Below, in pieces: positions 33,030 through 41,105 of a DNA stretch of 64,000 bases. The DNA is taken from assembly GCA_937981555.1 (NCBI GenBank), contig CALJOK010000026.1:62001-126000 (forward strand). Reading direction: 5' to 3'. A program made the translations under genes and the position numbers. Position 1 is the first letter of the stretch; each line of letters starts with the position of its first letter. The DNA comes from an uncultured Saprospiraceae bacterium (GTDB lineage: Bacteria > Bacteroidota > Bacteroidia > Chitinophagales > Saprospiraceae). The notes under the pieces are model-generated. The model was not told the origin of the DNA, did no database searches, and saw only the letters and a program-made list of their open reading frames with translations.

Positions 33030-33539
33030 ATGAAAATACGTCAAGAAACGCCCCAAGATTTTAAGTCAGTTTATGGCATTAATCATCTTGCTTTTGAACT
33101 AGAAGGAGAAAGTCAATTGATTGAAAAAATTAGAAAAGGAAATTCTTTTGTTCCTGAACTTTCACTCGTTGCTGAGCAAGATGAAAAGATTATTGGCCAT
33201 ATTCTTTTTTCGAAAATAAAAATAATTGGGGAGTCAACCTATTCTTCCTTGGCGCTTGCCCCCATGTCAGTTCATCCTGATTTTCAAAAAAAAGGAACCG
33301 GAAGCAAACTTGTAACAATAGGATTACAAATTGCCAGAAATTTAAAATTCGAACATGTTATAGTTCTTGGTCATAAAAATTATTATCCAAAATTTGGTTT
33401 TCAAAAAGCATCTAAATGGAAAATCCGTTGCCCTTTTGAAGTACCAGAAGACCATTTTATGGCAATAGAATTAGTAGAGGGATGTTTGGAAAATAAAGGT
33501 GGGTTAGTAGAATATCCTCCTGTCTTTTACGAAATATAA
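33030..33539 (+). CDS. GNAT-family N-acetyltransferase
   Basis: 169 residues, YhbS-like layout: MKIRQETPQDFKSVYGINHLAFE, ELSLVAEQDEKIIGHILFSKI, then the acetyl-CoA loop LAPMSVHPDFQKKGTGSKLV (QxxGxGxxL type), VIVLGHKNYYPKFGFQKA and FMAIEL near the end. It transfers an acetyl group from acetyl-CoA to an unknown amine. Cytoplasmic, apparently single gene. A 0.9 kb gene-poor stretch follows. Confidence 0.9.
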   Translation: MKIRQETPQDFKSVYGINHLAFELEGESQLIEKIRKGNSFVPELSLVAEQDEKIIGHILFSKIKIIGESTYSSLALAPMSVHPDFQKKGTGSKLVTIGLQIARNLKFEHVIVLGHKNYYPKFGFQKASKWKIRCPFEVPEDHFMAIELVEGCLENKGGLVEYPPVFYEI

Positions 33540-33730
33540 AGATTGGGCTTGAAAAAACATTAATTACAGCTAGAATCTAACTTACTTCGAAGATGAGTAT
33601 CTTAATAAACAAATTACTCCCATAGAAAGGTCAAAACAAGACAGAACACCTTCCCCCCTTACCCTTACTATACTATTTAATTTACAACCTTATTTAAAGT
33701 TGTTTGTTACTAAATTTTAATCAACTCATC

Positions 33731-33804
33731 CCCTTAAAAATATTTAAGAAAATATTTTTAAGGGTGTTGTTTTTAGCCGTGCAACGATTTAATTGTTGTG
33801 CGGC
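33731..33804 (+). repeat. Two-hairpin element, copy 1
   Basis: Hairpin 1: a perfect 15-bp stem CCCTTAAAAATATTT (33731-33745) with 33750-33764, loop AAGA. Hairpin 2: GCCGTGCAAC (33776-33785) with GTTGTGCGGC (33795-33804), two G-T pairs. The linker is TGTTGTTTTTA. Poly-T is weak after hairpin 2 (TTAATTTTTT). Confidence 0.85.
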
Positions 33805-33937
33805 TTAATTTTTTAAATTAGACTTTAATAAACTTTTTTGCTCAAAAAAGGAATCAACACCAAAAAAGGATTATAAAATATACAAAGAAAGATTTAGAGG
33901 AAATTCATCATAAACCCCTTTGTTTTAGAACTTTCAA

Positions 33938-33983
33938 TTTGTCCTATATAAAATTTGTCCTAATCTTACTATACTTTGTCCTA
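33938..33983 (+). repeat. Three direct TTTGTCCTA repeats
   Basis: Exact 9-nt copies at 33938-33946, 33954-33962 and 33975-33983 (steps of 16 and 21 nt). The last two extend to TTTGTCCTAAT. This may be an iterated binding site, but no gene follows closely on either strand. Confidence 0.6.
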
Positions 33984-34356
33984 ATTGTATACTTTCTTTT
34001 TTTCATATTACCCTCTATTTCGCGTTATTTTTACATCCATTAAATAAGAGGATCATGAACATAAATGTTTGTTCTTCCTGCCAAGAAAACATTTAAAATA
34101 TTCCATTAAAATTTAAGTTTTTTTAAAGTGTATTGCTTTAAGCAATACTCCTTTTTCTAGAGTGATTTTTTCGAGAACCATTCTATGAAACAATTTTCTT
34201 AGCTCTAAGATAATTTTAGAGTAACCAAAACAAAATAGTTTTTGAAAAACTTTTTTTGTAAAAAATCTTATCTCATTCCAAAAACTGTCTTGATCCATGA
34301 AAAAAGAGAATGTGATGAAAATTTGTATAAAAAAATACTTTCCATCCATTTACTTT

Positions 34357-34438
34357 CCCTTCAATATTTTTCCATTGAAAAAAATTTAAGGGTGTTGTTT
34401 AAGCCGTGTAATGATTTATCATTGTGCGGCTTTTTTTT
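34357..34438 (+). repeat. Two-hairpin element, copy 2, ending in a T-run
   Basis: Hairpin 1 (34357-34392) keeps CCCTT/AAGGG and a mostly paired A/T stem. Hairpin 2: GCCGTGTAATGA (34403-34414) with TCATTGTGCGGC (34419-34430), loop TTTA, then eight T residues (34431-34438). Compared with copy 1, stem position 10 changes C-G to T-A and position 11 G-T to G-C, so pairing is kept. It lies just past the leftward ITPase stop. Confidence 0.85.
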
Positions 34439-34461
34439 GAAGTATGAGAGCAGAATAAAAT

Positions 34462-34992
34462 TTAATAAATTTCTTTATTCAAAAAAGGAATCAGCGCCAA
34501 AACCATCGCCTCAACATAAAACTGAGTTCGATCTATTAAGTTCCCTGTCAATATTCCAACCGCTCCATTTTTCTGTTTTGAATTGGAATGACCAAAAACA
34601 ATATCGTCTGCTTCCCCTAATTCTTTACCTTGATTAATCAATTCGACAACTTTGTTAGGGAGGAAGAATGTCCCCGTCCTTGCCTTTCCCTTTTTTTCAT
34701 TTGACAAAATTACAATCCATGCAAAAGCCATCATCTCCTCTCCCATTTTCTCAATTCCCCCTTCGATACCTACCCAATATGCTGCATTAGGAAAATCATT
34801 TTTAGCATGAGTTGCTCGGTTAGTTGCTCCTTGCAAAGTTTCTTTATTGGTCATTGGTTGGTCACTCACATCCGAAGGAACGGAGACTCCCTCCAATTCA
34901 AAATTCATGCTTGCAAAAACTTTTTGGAAGCCTAATTTCGTTGCATTAATTTTGATAGGGTTTTTGGAAGCGACAATGATTTTTGAATTCAT
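34462..34992 (-). CDS. yjjX: Inosine/xanthosine triphosphatase (YjjX/DUF84 family)
   Basis: Hydrolyses non-canonical ITP/XTP and so cleans the nucleotide pool. 176 residues with the family pattern: KIIVASKNPIKINATKLGFQKVF, VPSDVSDQPMTNKETLQGATNRA, YWVGIEGGIEKMG, GKARTGTFFLP, and ELGEADDIVFG...KQKNGAVGILTGNLIDRTQFYVEAMVLALIPF. It overlaps by 1 nt the small membrane protein gene upstream (34992-35192), so the two are translationally linked. A degenerate copy of its last ~30 bases lies 0.6 kb away beside copy 1 of the hairpin element. Confidence 0.9.
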   Translation of the reverse strand: MNSKIIVASKNPIKINATKLGFQKVFASMNFELEGVSVPSDVSDQPMTNKETLQGATNRATHAKNDFPNAAYWVGIEGGIEKMGEEMMAFAWIVILSNEKKGKARTGTFFLPNKVVELINQGKELGEADDIVFGHSNSKQKNGAVGILTGNLIDRTQFYVEAMVLALIPFLNKEIY

Positions 34993-35192
34993 TACTTTGG
35001 TGTTTTCGTTGTATTAATTCCATAAAAAAATAAATAAATCCCAAAGATTGCTTGCACTCCCATCATCAATACTTTTAACTTGCTCGTCTCAGGTGTCCAC
35101 CCTGCCAACATAAACCAATAAACTGCTGGCCCAGCTAATAATGCTCCTGCTAGAAAAAACATTTTTCTATCCTTTTGATTTTTATTTTCCAT
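34992..35192 (-). CDS. Small membrane protein, 66 aa
   Basis: Two membrane helices (residues ~11-30, MFFLAGALLAGPAVYWFMLAG, and ~42-59, LMMGVQAIFGIYLFFYGI) with charged ends (MENKNQKDRK, NTTKTPK). No family recognised. The stop and the yjjX start share a base, and the acyltransferase gene lies 36 nt upstream. The three therefore form a likely operon: acyltransferase, this gene, yjjX. Confidence 0.7.
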   Translation of the reverse strand: MENKNQKDRKMFFLAGALLAGPAVYWFMLAGWTPETSKLKVLMMGVQAIFGIYLFFYGINTTKTPK

Positions 35193-35228
35193 TTTATCTT
35201 AATTTATTTAATCGGTAAAATCATAAGA

Positions 35229-36368
35229 TCAACCTTTATATTGATTAGCATTCACCACGGGATTCGCATACATTTCTAATAAATATCGAAGTCCTTCTTC
35301 TTGTTCATTCTCTGCTAATTGATCGATTTGAGCTTGAAAAAATTGAGTATGTTTTTCCTTTTCCTCTTTGGAATATTCATTAACAAAATCAGTAGAATCA
35401 TGAAGCCAATCATAGGCAACATAATTGGCTGGATTCAAATGATAATTGATATGAATAGACCGATCAATTATATTGGTCAAAAACTCCATTTGCTGTTTGC
35501 TATTTTTTGCAGTATCAAGTACTTCTAACTCTTCGTTCAATGGCTTTCCAAAATCAAAATGCACTTTTCCTTTTTCTCCTCGAATCCCCAAAAGCATATT
35601 ATTGAGATCCTCTTTGAATGATTTTTTAAAATCAGGATCTCTCTTTTTATTTAAAAATTCTTGCGTCTTGAGTAGACCTGTCGGATCAAATTCATAGGAG
35701 ATCGCAACTGGAACCACATTCAAATTTTGGAAATGTTCTTTCAACAATTTCCCTCCACTTAAACTTATCATTTTTAAAAGTCCAGGTTGAGTTCGATCAT
35801 TTCCATCTTTCGCTCGACCTTCTCGTTGAGCAATCCAAACCGAATCCACTTTTTCCGAAATCATCCTTTGAATATATTTCGACAGTTCAAGCGAGTGAGC
35901 ATATAATTCTCTCGGAGTACCTTCTCGTTTGACAACAAAACTTTTATTGATTCGAAACAAAATTTCCGAAGCTCTATTTTTCATCAAATTATCACCAATA
36001 GCAATTTGGCTTGTCGAAATCTGATTTTCAAACAACAATAAATTTAGATATGCTGAATCTAAAACGATGTCTCGATGATTCGAGATAAATAAATATTTAT
36101 CTTCTTTATTTAGATTTTCCAAACCACTTACCGATAATTCAGAAATACTAATTTGCTGAATCGTTTTTAAAAATGGCCTCGTGATATTAGCTTGAAAGTC
36201 GTAAATAGATTGAACATTATCTTTGGCTTTGATGATGTGTTGGTATAATTCTTCAGGCAAAAAAGCCTTCATACCCGTTATGAATTTTTCATGTTGAAAA
36301 ACTTCTTGGATGCCTTGCTGCACTTCCTCGTCTGTGTAGAGATCGAGACTAATTTCTTTTTCTTGCAT
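35229..36368 (-). CDS. 1-acyl-glycerol-3-phosphate acyltransferase-like protein
   Basis: 379 residues from ATG 36368; a TTG nine codons upstream is less likely. Motif I is FISNHRDIVLDSAYLN, one residue longer between His and Asp than the usual HX4D but common, as I recall, in a Bacteroidota subgroup. Motif III is IAQREGRAKDGNDRTQPGLLKM (equivalent to FxEGTRS). The motif IV-like VVPVAISYEFDPT follows. It probably acylates a phospholipid or glycolipid precursor at the inner membrane. The long N-terminal part (~85 residues) precedes the catalytic domain. Heads a likely operon with the next two genes. Confidence 0.82.
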   Translation of the reverse strand: MQEKEISLDLYTDEEVQQGIQEVFQHEKFITGMKAFLPEELYQHIIKAKDNVQSIYDFQANITRPFLKTIQQISISELSVSGLENLNKEDKYLFISNHRDIVLDSAYLNLLLFENQISTSQIAIGDNLMKNRASEILFRINKSFVVKREGTPRELYAHSLELSKYIQRMISEKVDSVWIAQREGRAKDGNDRTQPGLLKMISLSGGKLLKEHFQNLNVVPVAISYEFDPTGLLKTQEFLNKKRDPDFKKSFKEDLNNMLLGIRGEKGKVHFDFGKPLNEELEVLDTAKNSKQQMEFLTNIIDRSIHINYHLNPANYVAYDWLHDSTDFVNEYSKEEKEKHTQFFQAQIDQLAENEQEEGLRYLLEMYANPVVNANQYKG

Positions 36369-36512
36369 AATATATATGATTGTTTTCTTCCACAAATATC
36401 ACAAAATTTCTGGGTATGGTAGGAGTTTTGTTTCGAAGTATTTTAAAAATAACATTCCTTGTCTATTTACTTTCTTTTAGATTTTTCCATATAAAATAAA
36501 ATCGAATAAAAT

Positions 36513-37028
36513 ATGAAAATTCATTTCGCATGTACCTTACTCCTTTTCCTACTTTTCAACTCTTCTTGTGCTCAAACAGAACTAATTGATTATGTAGAAT
36601 TAGAAATCCCTGAAGAATTAAAAGATAATCCAAAAGCGGTCGCCTATTTGAAAAATGATGCAAAACAATTAAACAAGTTACTGAATGCGGTAGATCAATT
36701 AGCTACTGAATTTGAAAAAATGGCGGTCATCGTTAGTGAAGTCGATACCAATGATATTGTTAAAAAAGAAGCTGTTCGAAAAAAAGTGGAAAAGCAAATT
36801 ATGGATCTAAGTTCCAGTTTTGTCTCCGTCAATTTTCGTTTGATGTGGTATCTCGGAAAAGATGTTTTGGCAGATAAAGAAGCCACTCAAGGAATCATCG
36901 AAAGATTAGAAACTGATGAAGGAATCGCTTTCAGAAAATCATTGGATCACATCAAACTAAAAAAAGAACTTCTTGAAAAACGGGCAAAAGATTTTATGAA
37001 AAAAATGGAAGAATTAGAATTTGATTAA
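36513..37028 (+). CDS. Putative lipoprotein, 171 aa, helical
   Basis: The signal peptide ends LLFNSSC (Cys19, lipobox-like), so the protein is probably lipid-anchored. The mature part is almost all charged helix (KNDAKQLNKLLNAVDQLATEFEKM, VKKEAVRKKVEKQIMDL, LKKELLEKRAKDFMKKMEELE), likely coiled coil. No family recognised. The next secreted gene starts 85 nt downstream on the same strand. Confidence 0.65.
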   Translation: MKIHFACTLLLFLLFNSSCAQTELIDYVELEIPEELKDNPKAVAYLKNDAKQLNKLLNAVDQLATEFEKMAVIVSEVDTNDIVKKEAVRKKVEKQIMDLSSSFVSVNFRLMWYLGKDVLADKEATQGIIERLETDEGIAFRKSLDHIKLKKELLEKRAKDFMKKMEELEFD

Positions 37029-37113
37029 AAAATTCAAACGCTAAAAATCTATTTTGATAAAACTCTCGTAGGTATGTTGAATTTTGATTTAATAAAACTA
37101 AAAAATATTCAAC

Positions 37114-37428
37114 ATGAGAATTTTATTGCTTTCCATTGTTTTCAGTTTAGGGTTAGTGTCAAATGCTAATGCGCAACAATCGGTAGGATTTACTTTAAAG
37201 AATCCATCAGCAAAATCTATCCCGCTGTGGATTCCATCAGTGATGAATCCAAATCTATCTCCTTTTTCTACAAGTGGGGTAAGATTAAGAGTTGGACAAA
37301 AAATATATTTCAGACATAAAATGAGAAAAAAATTATTGCTTGAAGTAACTAAAGACTATGATGAAAAATCATTAAATGTAGCTAAGTTAATTCGTGAACG
37401 AAAAAAAGAACTTAAATTAAAAGGTTAA
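37114..37428 (+). CDS. Small secreted protein, 104 aa
   Basis: A clean signal peptide (MRILLLSIVFSLGLVSNANAQ, cleavage after NANA) is followed by ~83 residues: a beta-prone half (SVGFTLKNPSAKSIPLWIPSVM, GVRLRVGQKIYFRHKMRKK) and a basic helical tail (AKLIRERKKELKLKG). No family recognised. It is followed by a strong terminator. Confidence 0.7.
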   Translation: MRILLLSIVFSLGLVSNANAQQSVGFTLKNPSAKSIPLWIPSVMNPNLSPFSTSGVRLRVGQKIYFRHKMRKKLLLEVTKDYDEKSLNVAKLIRERKKELKLKG

Positions 37429-37450
37429 GAAACAGTATCTAACAAAAAGC

Positions 37451-37490
37451 AAACCCCGTGAATAACAATATATTCACGGGGTTTTCCTTT
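37451..37490. terminator. Bidirectional terminator
   Basis: A perfect 14-bp stem (37451-37464 with 37471-37484, AAACCCCGTGAATA) and a 6-nt loop, then TTTTCC on the right and GCTTTTTGTT leftward. Lies between convergent genes. Confidence 0.88.
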
Positions 37491-37526
37491 TGAAAAATTT
37501 GAACTTAAAAGTTAGTTAACTTTCAT

Positions 37527-39056
37527 TTACTTTTTCACATCTTTCATATTATACAACTTCAATCCATCCTCATAATATTTATCACCTTCCTTCCAAAATA
37601 CGGATTCGTTTGTATTGGCAATCAAACGGCATGCGTAAACATATGATTTAAAAAACTTAGTCAAATAAGTATAATCCAATGTCTCGGGGTTATCTTGAGG
37701 TTGGTGATAATATTTATTTACTTCATCATCCATCTTAGTAATTCCCATTCCAAAGGTTGGTGCTGGAACTCCTTTTTTCGCAAAGTTCACATTATCTGAT
37801 CGATCAAATAATCCTTGCTCAGGCATGTTATCTTGAATGGCAGTCAAACCAAAAGCAGTACATGCTTTTTCAATTAGCGGCCGCGCCAATGTTCTTTCCA
37901 ATCCAATAATCATCGCCTTCGTCGTATCGTTATATCCAGCATTATCACTATTGAAACAGTAAGTCATCTTGTCCAAAGGAATCGCAGGATGATCGGCATA
38001 GTAAGATGAACCAAGCAATCCTTTTTCCTCTCCTGTAAAAAAGATAAAAACAGCAGAACGTTTCGTTGGATACTTTGCTAAGTTTTCAGCAGCAGATAAA
38101 ACCGTTACACTTCCAACCGCATTATCTCGCGAGCCATTATAAATTGAATCACCTTCAACTGCACGCCCAATTCCAACGTGATCATAATGCGCTGAATAAA
38201 TGATGTACTCATCTTTTAACTTAGGATCAGATCCTTCGAGTACCCCAACGATATTTTGCGTTTTGATTTTCTCATTTTTCATTCCATCAATCTTCAGACT
38301 CGCTTTCAAACCATTAGCAGATCTTAATTTTGCCACAGCTTCTGCATTTGAACCATTTACCCAAACATGTGGAAACGGACTGGCATTATCATCACTCGAA
38401 TCATCCACTTTCATTTGTGGTGAATTCAAAAAATTAATTAAAAAGTTATACGGCAATTGAGCATTATTATAAATTTCAACTAATGCTTTTGCTCCTGCAG
38501 CTTTGATCGCATTTCGTTTTTCACGACCTGCAAAAAACCATGCTTGAGGGCTATCGTCTCCTTCAATTCCGCACATTACTACAACGATTTTTCCTTTTAC
38601 ATCCAATCCTTTTAGATCTTCTTCTGTTCCTCGATTAGCAAAAATCATTTCAGATTCCACTTCCATATTCTCTCCTCTAATCATCAAAAATCCATCAGGC
38701 AATGCCAAATTAAAATCACCAAATTTTAAAGCACCACCAGTTGGAGGCATTACATTTACTAAAGGTACATCTTGATAATATCCTTGAACACCTTCGCCAT
38801 AAGCGGGTTTGACACCATATCTCATTAAGCTAGTTGCTAAGTATTTTGCAGCAATATCCAAACCTTCGGATGGTGTATCTCGACCTTTCAGTTCATCGGA
38901 AGCCAAGTAAAAAATATGGCTTTTAATGTTGTTGACATTTACAGTAGATGCAGCAATTGATTTGTCAGTCATCTCTGTCAGAGCAGTCATTGGTTTTTTA
39001 GTTTTGCAGGAAAGCAATAAAAGTGCAAACCCAAAAAACAGAGCAATTTTATTCAT
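37527..39056 (-). CDS. M28 family metallopeptidase, lipoprotein
   Basis: 509 residues. The lipobox FALLLLSCKTKK places it on a membrane, periplasmic or surface side. A PA-like insert (~120-250, VKGKIVVVMCGIEGDD) precedes the M28 peptidase core. Metal ligands and active-site residues are in YSAHYDHVG, NGSRDNAVGS, FFTGEEKGLLGS, FNSDNAGYND and YYHQPQDNPETL. It is probably an aminopeptidase using two zinc ions, for peptide breakdown. It appears to be a single gene. Its upstream region holds two ~170-bp palindromes. Confidence 0.9.
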   Translation of the reverse strand: MNKIALFFGFALLLLSCKTKKPMTALTEMTDKSIAASTVNVNNIKSHIFYLASDELKGRDTPSEGLDIAAKYLATSLMRYGVKPAYGEGVQGYYQDVPLVNVMPPTGGALKFGDFNLALPDGFLMIRGENMEVESEMIFANRGTEEDLKGLDVKGKIVVVMCGIEGDDSPQAWFFAGREKRNAIKAAGAKALVEIYNNAQLPYNFLINFLNSPQMKVDDSSDDNASPFPHVWVNGSNAEAVAKLRSANGLKASLKIDGMKNEKIKTQNIVGVLEGSDPKLKDEYIIYSAHYDHVGIGRAVEGDSIYNGSRDNAVGSVTVLSAAENLAKYPTKRSAVFIFFTGEEKGLLGSSYYADHPAIPLDKMTYCFNSDNAGYNDTTKAMIIGLERTLARPLIEKACTAFGLTAIQDNMPEQGLFDRSDNVNFAKKGVPAPTFGMGITKMDDEVNKYYHQPQDNPETLDYTYLTKFFKSYVYACRLIANTNESVFWKEGDKYYEDGLKLYNMKDVKK

Positions 39057-39103
39057 AATTATATTTAGTATTTTTTAAAAAAAATAAATTGATTTCTAAA
39101 ATT

Positions 39104-39267
39104 AATACGCTGTAATAAAAGTTGTTTGATATTATGAGCAATGAATTTTTAATCTAATCAAGGAACGCACGGAGTCTGATAGCCTTAGCTATCAAGATGA
39201 GTACGTGACGAAGAGTAGGATAAAAAATCATGTTCAGAATATTAAACAATTTCTGTTACAGCATATT
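39104..39267. repeat. ~165-bp imperfect palindrome A
   Basis: Outer arms of ~45-48 nt (39104-39151, starting AATACGCTGTAATAAAAGTT, and 39222-39267) pair with about eight mismatches. The centre forms TGATAGC-CTTA-GCTATCA. The core contains AACGCA, TAGCC, GATGAGTA and ACGAAG, also found in the neighbouring palindrome B. No coding frame. It lies upstream of the M28 gene. Confidence 0.8.
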
Positions 39268-39317
39268 TTGCACAAAGATAAAATTTTGACGATAGTGTCT
39301 TTTATTTTTTTTGTTTT

Positions 39318-39495
39318 ATTTAAATAAGTGCCAAATCATAAATATGTATACGTAAAATTTTAGAATTATTTTTTTCTCTGATGAGGCAAAAAACGCAATC
39401 ATAGCCTGTGTTACGATGAGTATTTTTAACGAAGTCAGAGGAAAAAAGAAACTAAAATTTCTTACAGATATTTGTGAATCGGTACTTAAATGACA
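39318..39495. repeat. ~180-bp imperfect palindrome B
   Basis: Arms pair from about 39318-39381 with 39435-39495. The best block, AAATTTTAG...TTTTTTCTCTGA with its complement TCAGAGGAAAAAA...CTAAAATTT, is strong. Further out, AAGTGCC-AT-CA-AAATAT pairs more loosely. The core has AACGCA, ATAGCC, GATGAGTA and ACGAAG in the same order as palindrome A, 200 bp away, though the arms differ. Confidence 0.7.
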
Positions 39496-39618
39496 ATTAG
39501 TTTTATCAAACGTGACAAACTAATAAAAATCCACTTTTCGTTAAAATATTCTTAAAACCAAATAACCGCCCCATCCTTTCTAAAAAAATGAAAGTCTTCC
39601 TTTTTAAATCATTTATTC

Positions 39619-39626
39619 TAATTTTG
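39619..39626 (+). promoter_or_regulatory. -7 box of the single-Kazal lipoprotein
   Basis: TAATTTTG fits TAnnTTTG, 19 nt before the ATG. No clear -33 element. Together with palindromes A and B, it accounts for the ~590-base gap 39057-39645, where I see no gene. Confidence 0.45.
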
Positions 39627-39645
39627 TTCACTAAAAAAAATCGTT

Positions 39646-40074
39646 ATGAAAAATTTATTATTGTTATTAATCTTCGCTGGAATTTTAGTTTTTAATTCTA
39701 GTTGCGAAAAGAATGAGGAAGATTGTGTTTGCATTGAAATTTATGCACCGGTGTGTGGTGATGATGGAAAAACTTATTCCAATAATTGCCTTGCGGAATG
39801 TGCCGGAGTTACTTATTCTAACGGAGTTTGTCCCCTCCAAACTAATGCTAAAATTTTAGACCTTGGAGATCCAGCCTTAGATGGTTGCGGTTGGGTTGTT
39901 CAATTTGAAGTGGATGGCGTTTTGACAGATCATCGAGCAGATTCTTTGGATTCTAATTTTCAACAAAATGAATTGGATGTAATAATCGAATATCAGGAGA
40001 CGACTGAAGAGTCAGTTTGTGGTCTAATCAACATGATTCCGGTTATTGAATTAGTAAGCATTGAGATCCAATAA
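39646..40074 (+). CDS. Lipoprotein with one Kazal domain
   Basis: Signal peptide with lipobox (LVFNSSC, Cys20). One Kazal-type module (~27-64) has CVCIEIYAPVCGDDGKTYSNNCLAECAGV...GVC, the same scaffold as the four-Kazal protein at 6967. The C-terminal ~75 residues are a separate beta-rich domain (GCGWVVQFEVDGVL, LDVIIEYQETTEESVCGL) with two Cys, of unknown role. Probably a surface protease inhibitor or binding protein. It is a single gene, followed by ferritin on the same strand 108 nt away with its own promoter. Confidence 0.85.
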   Translation: MKNLLLLLIFAGILVFNSSCEKNEEDCVCIEIYAPVCGDDGKTYSNNCLAECAGVTYSNGVCPLQTNAKILDLGDPALDGCGWVVQFEVDGVLTDHRADSLDSNFQQNELDVIIEYQETTEESVCGLINMIPVIELVSIEIQ

Positions 40075-40128
40075 TTTCGCTTGATAAAAATCATTAAAAA
40101 TAGAAGCGATTTTCGTAACCATTTTCAC

Positions 40129-40157
40129 TTTGAAATTGTTTAATAACTGTAGTTTTG
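40129..40157 (+). promoter_or_regulatory. Promoter of the ferritin gene
   Basis: TTTG (40129-40132), 17 nt, then TAGTTTTG (40150-40157), ending 25 nt before the ferritin ATG. Confidence 0.6.
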
Positions 40158-40182
40158 CAAAAAAATAAAAACCAAAAATATT

Positions 40183-40701
40183 ATGATTTCAAAAAAAATG
40201 ATCAAGGCTTTAAATCAACAAATTGTCTTAGAAGGATATGCTTCATTTTTATATTTATCGATGGCTACCTGGTGTGCCAATGAAGGATTGGATGGTTGTG
40301 AAAAATTTATGCATCGCCAATCTGAAGAGGAAAGAATGCACATGTTGAAAATATTTGAATACCTGAATGAAGTTGATGCAATGGCATTGACGCCTGCTAT
40401 CGCTCAAGTTCCTCATCAATTTGGAACACCTCAAAAAATGTTTGACATGGTCTACAAGCATGAGCAAAAAGTAACTAAGTCAATTCATGATTTATTAAAA
40501 ATTGCTAAAGCTGAAAGTGATTATACCACCGAAAATTTCCTTCAATGGTACATCGCTGAGCAACGAGAAGAGGAAAATTTAATGCGATCTATTTTAGATA
40601 AAATTAAATTAATTGGAAAAAGCCCGATGGCTCTCTATTATATCGACAAGGAAATTGATGCAGTAAATACGGCCGAAGAAAAAGCTGCAGGTGCTGCTTA
40701 A
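40183..40701 (+). CDS. ftnA: Bacterial non-haem ferritin
   Basis: 172 residues, four-helix ferritin. It oxidises Fe(II) and stores it as ferric mineral in a 24-mer shell. All FtnA ferroxidase residues are at the standard positions: E17, E49/E50, H53, E94, Q127 and E130. Motifs are QQIVLEGYASFLYLSMATWC, RQSEEERMHMLKIFEYL and WYIAEQREEENL. No haem-binding Met as in bacterioferritin is evident. Cytoplasmic. It has its own promoter and is followed by a bidirectional terminator. Confidence 0.95.
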   Translation: MISKKMIKALNQQIVLEGYASFLYLSMATWCANEGLDGCEKFMHRQSEEERMHMLKIFEYLNEVDAMALTPAIAQVPHQFGTPQKMFDMVYKHEQKVTKSIHDLLKIAKAESDYTTENFLQWYIAEQREEENLMRSILDKIKLIGKSPMALYYIDKEIDAVNTAEEKAAGAA

Positions 40702-40720
40702 TACCTCGTAACTAAAAACT

Positions 40721-40760
40721 AAAAAGAGGATAACCGATTAATTTCGATTATCCTCTTTTT
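40721..40760. terminator. Bidirectional terminator after ferritin
   Basis: Stem AAAAAGAGGATAA (40721-40733) with its complement (40748-40760); the inner CG/CG also pairs. It separates ferritin from the leftward PspC-like gene. Confidence 0.88.
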
Positions 40761-40779
40761 TTATTTGAACTAATGAGAA

Positions 40780-40995
40780 TTATTCCCAAATCATATTTTT
40801 TCCTTTCTTGATATACTTTTTCACATTCAACCAAAAGGCAATAAATAAGTAAATAATAATTGGAGACCCCATTGAAATAAAGGAAGTATAAATAAAGTAA
40901 AGACGAACTCTGCTAGATGCTATTCCCATTTTTCTACCCAGGTAACTGCAAACCCCAAAGGCAGATTTTTCCATTAAATCTTTAAATTTATTCAT
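40780..40995 (-). CDS. PspC-domain small membrane protein
   Basis: 71 residues. The PspC pattern is clear: FGVCSYLGRKMGIASSRVRLYFIYTSF, then one long membrane helix (GSPIIIYLFIAFWLN), ending with a basic tail. PspC proteins sit in the inner membrane and are linked to envelope stress; in this form the function is not known. It appears to be a single gene. Confidence 0.85.
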   Translation of the reverse strand: MNKFKDLMEKSAFGVCSYLGRKMGIASSRVRLYFIYTSFISMGSPIIIYLFIAFWLNVKKYIKKGKNMIWE

Positions 40996-41105
40996 AACTA
41001 TAGTATTAAATGTTTAAAGTGAATAGGCGTCTATGTTTACACAAAGTTTGTTAACAAATTTAATAAAAAAATAGCAAATTATTTCAAAAAACTCCTCCAC
41101 CAATT

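Larger units (their letters stand above)
33540..34461. other. Gene-poor stretch of about 920 bases with many hairpins
   Basis: No convincing gene. It contains two copies of a two-hairpin element (33731-33804, 34357-34438) and three TTTGTCCTA words (33938-33983). It also contains a terminator-like hairpin GTATTGCTT/AAGCAATAC (34130-34148) followed by TCCTTTTT, an inverted repeat CTCTAA/TTAGAG (~34203-34221), and AGTTTTT/AAAAACT followed by T residues (~34237-34256). A degenerate copy of the 3' end of the ITPase gene follows copy 1 (33826-33870), so the left part arose by a local duplication. Open frames at 34113-34349 and 34242-34637 are low-complexity and overlap these hairpins. Confidence 0.7.

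Noticed and set aside
34113-34349. 78-codon minus-strand frame in the gene-poor stretch
   Set aside because: Phe/Lys/Ile-rich low complexity, overlaps several hairpins, no plausible start region.
34242-34637. 131-codon plus-strand frame
   Set aside because: Runs antisense into yjjX and across hairpin copy 2 and its T-run; composition is not protein-like.
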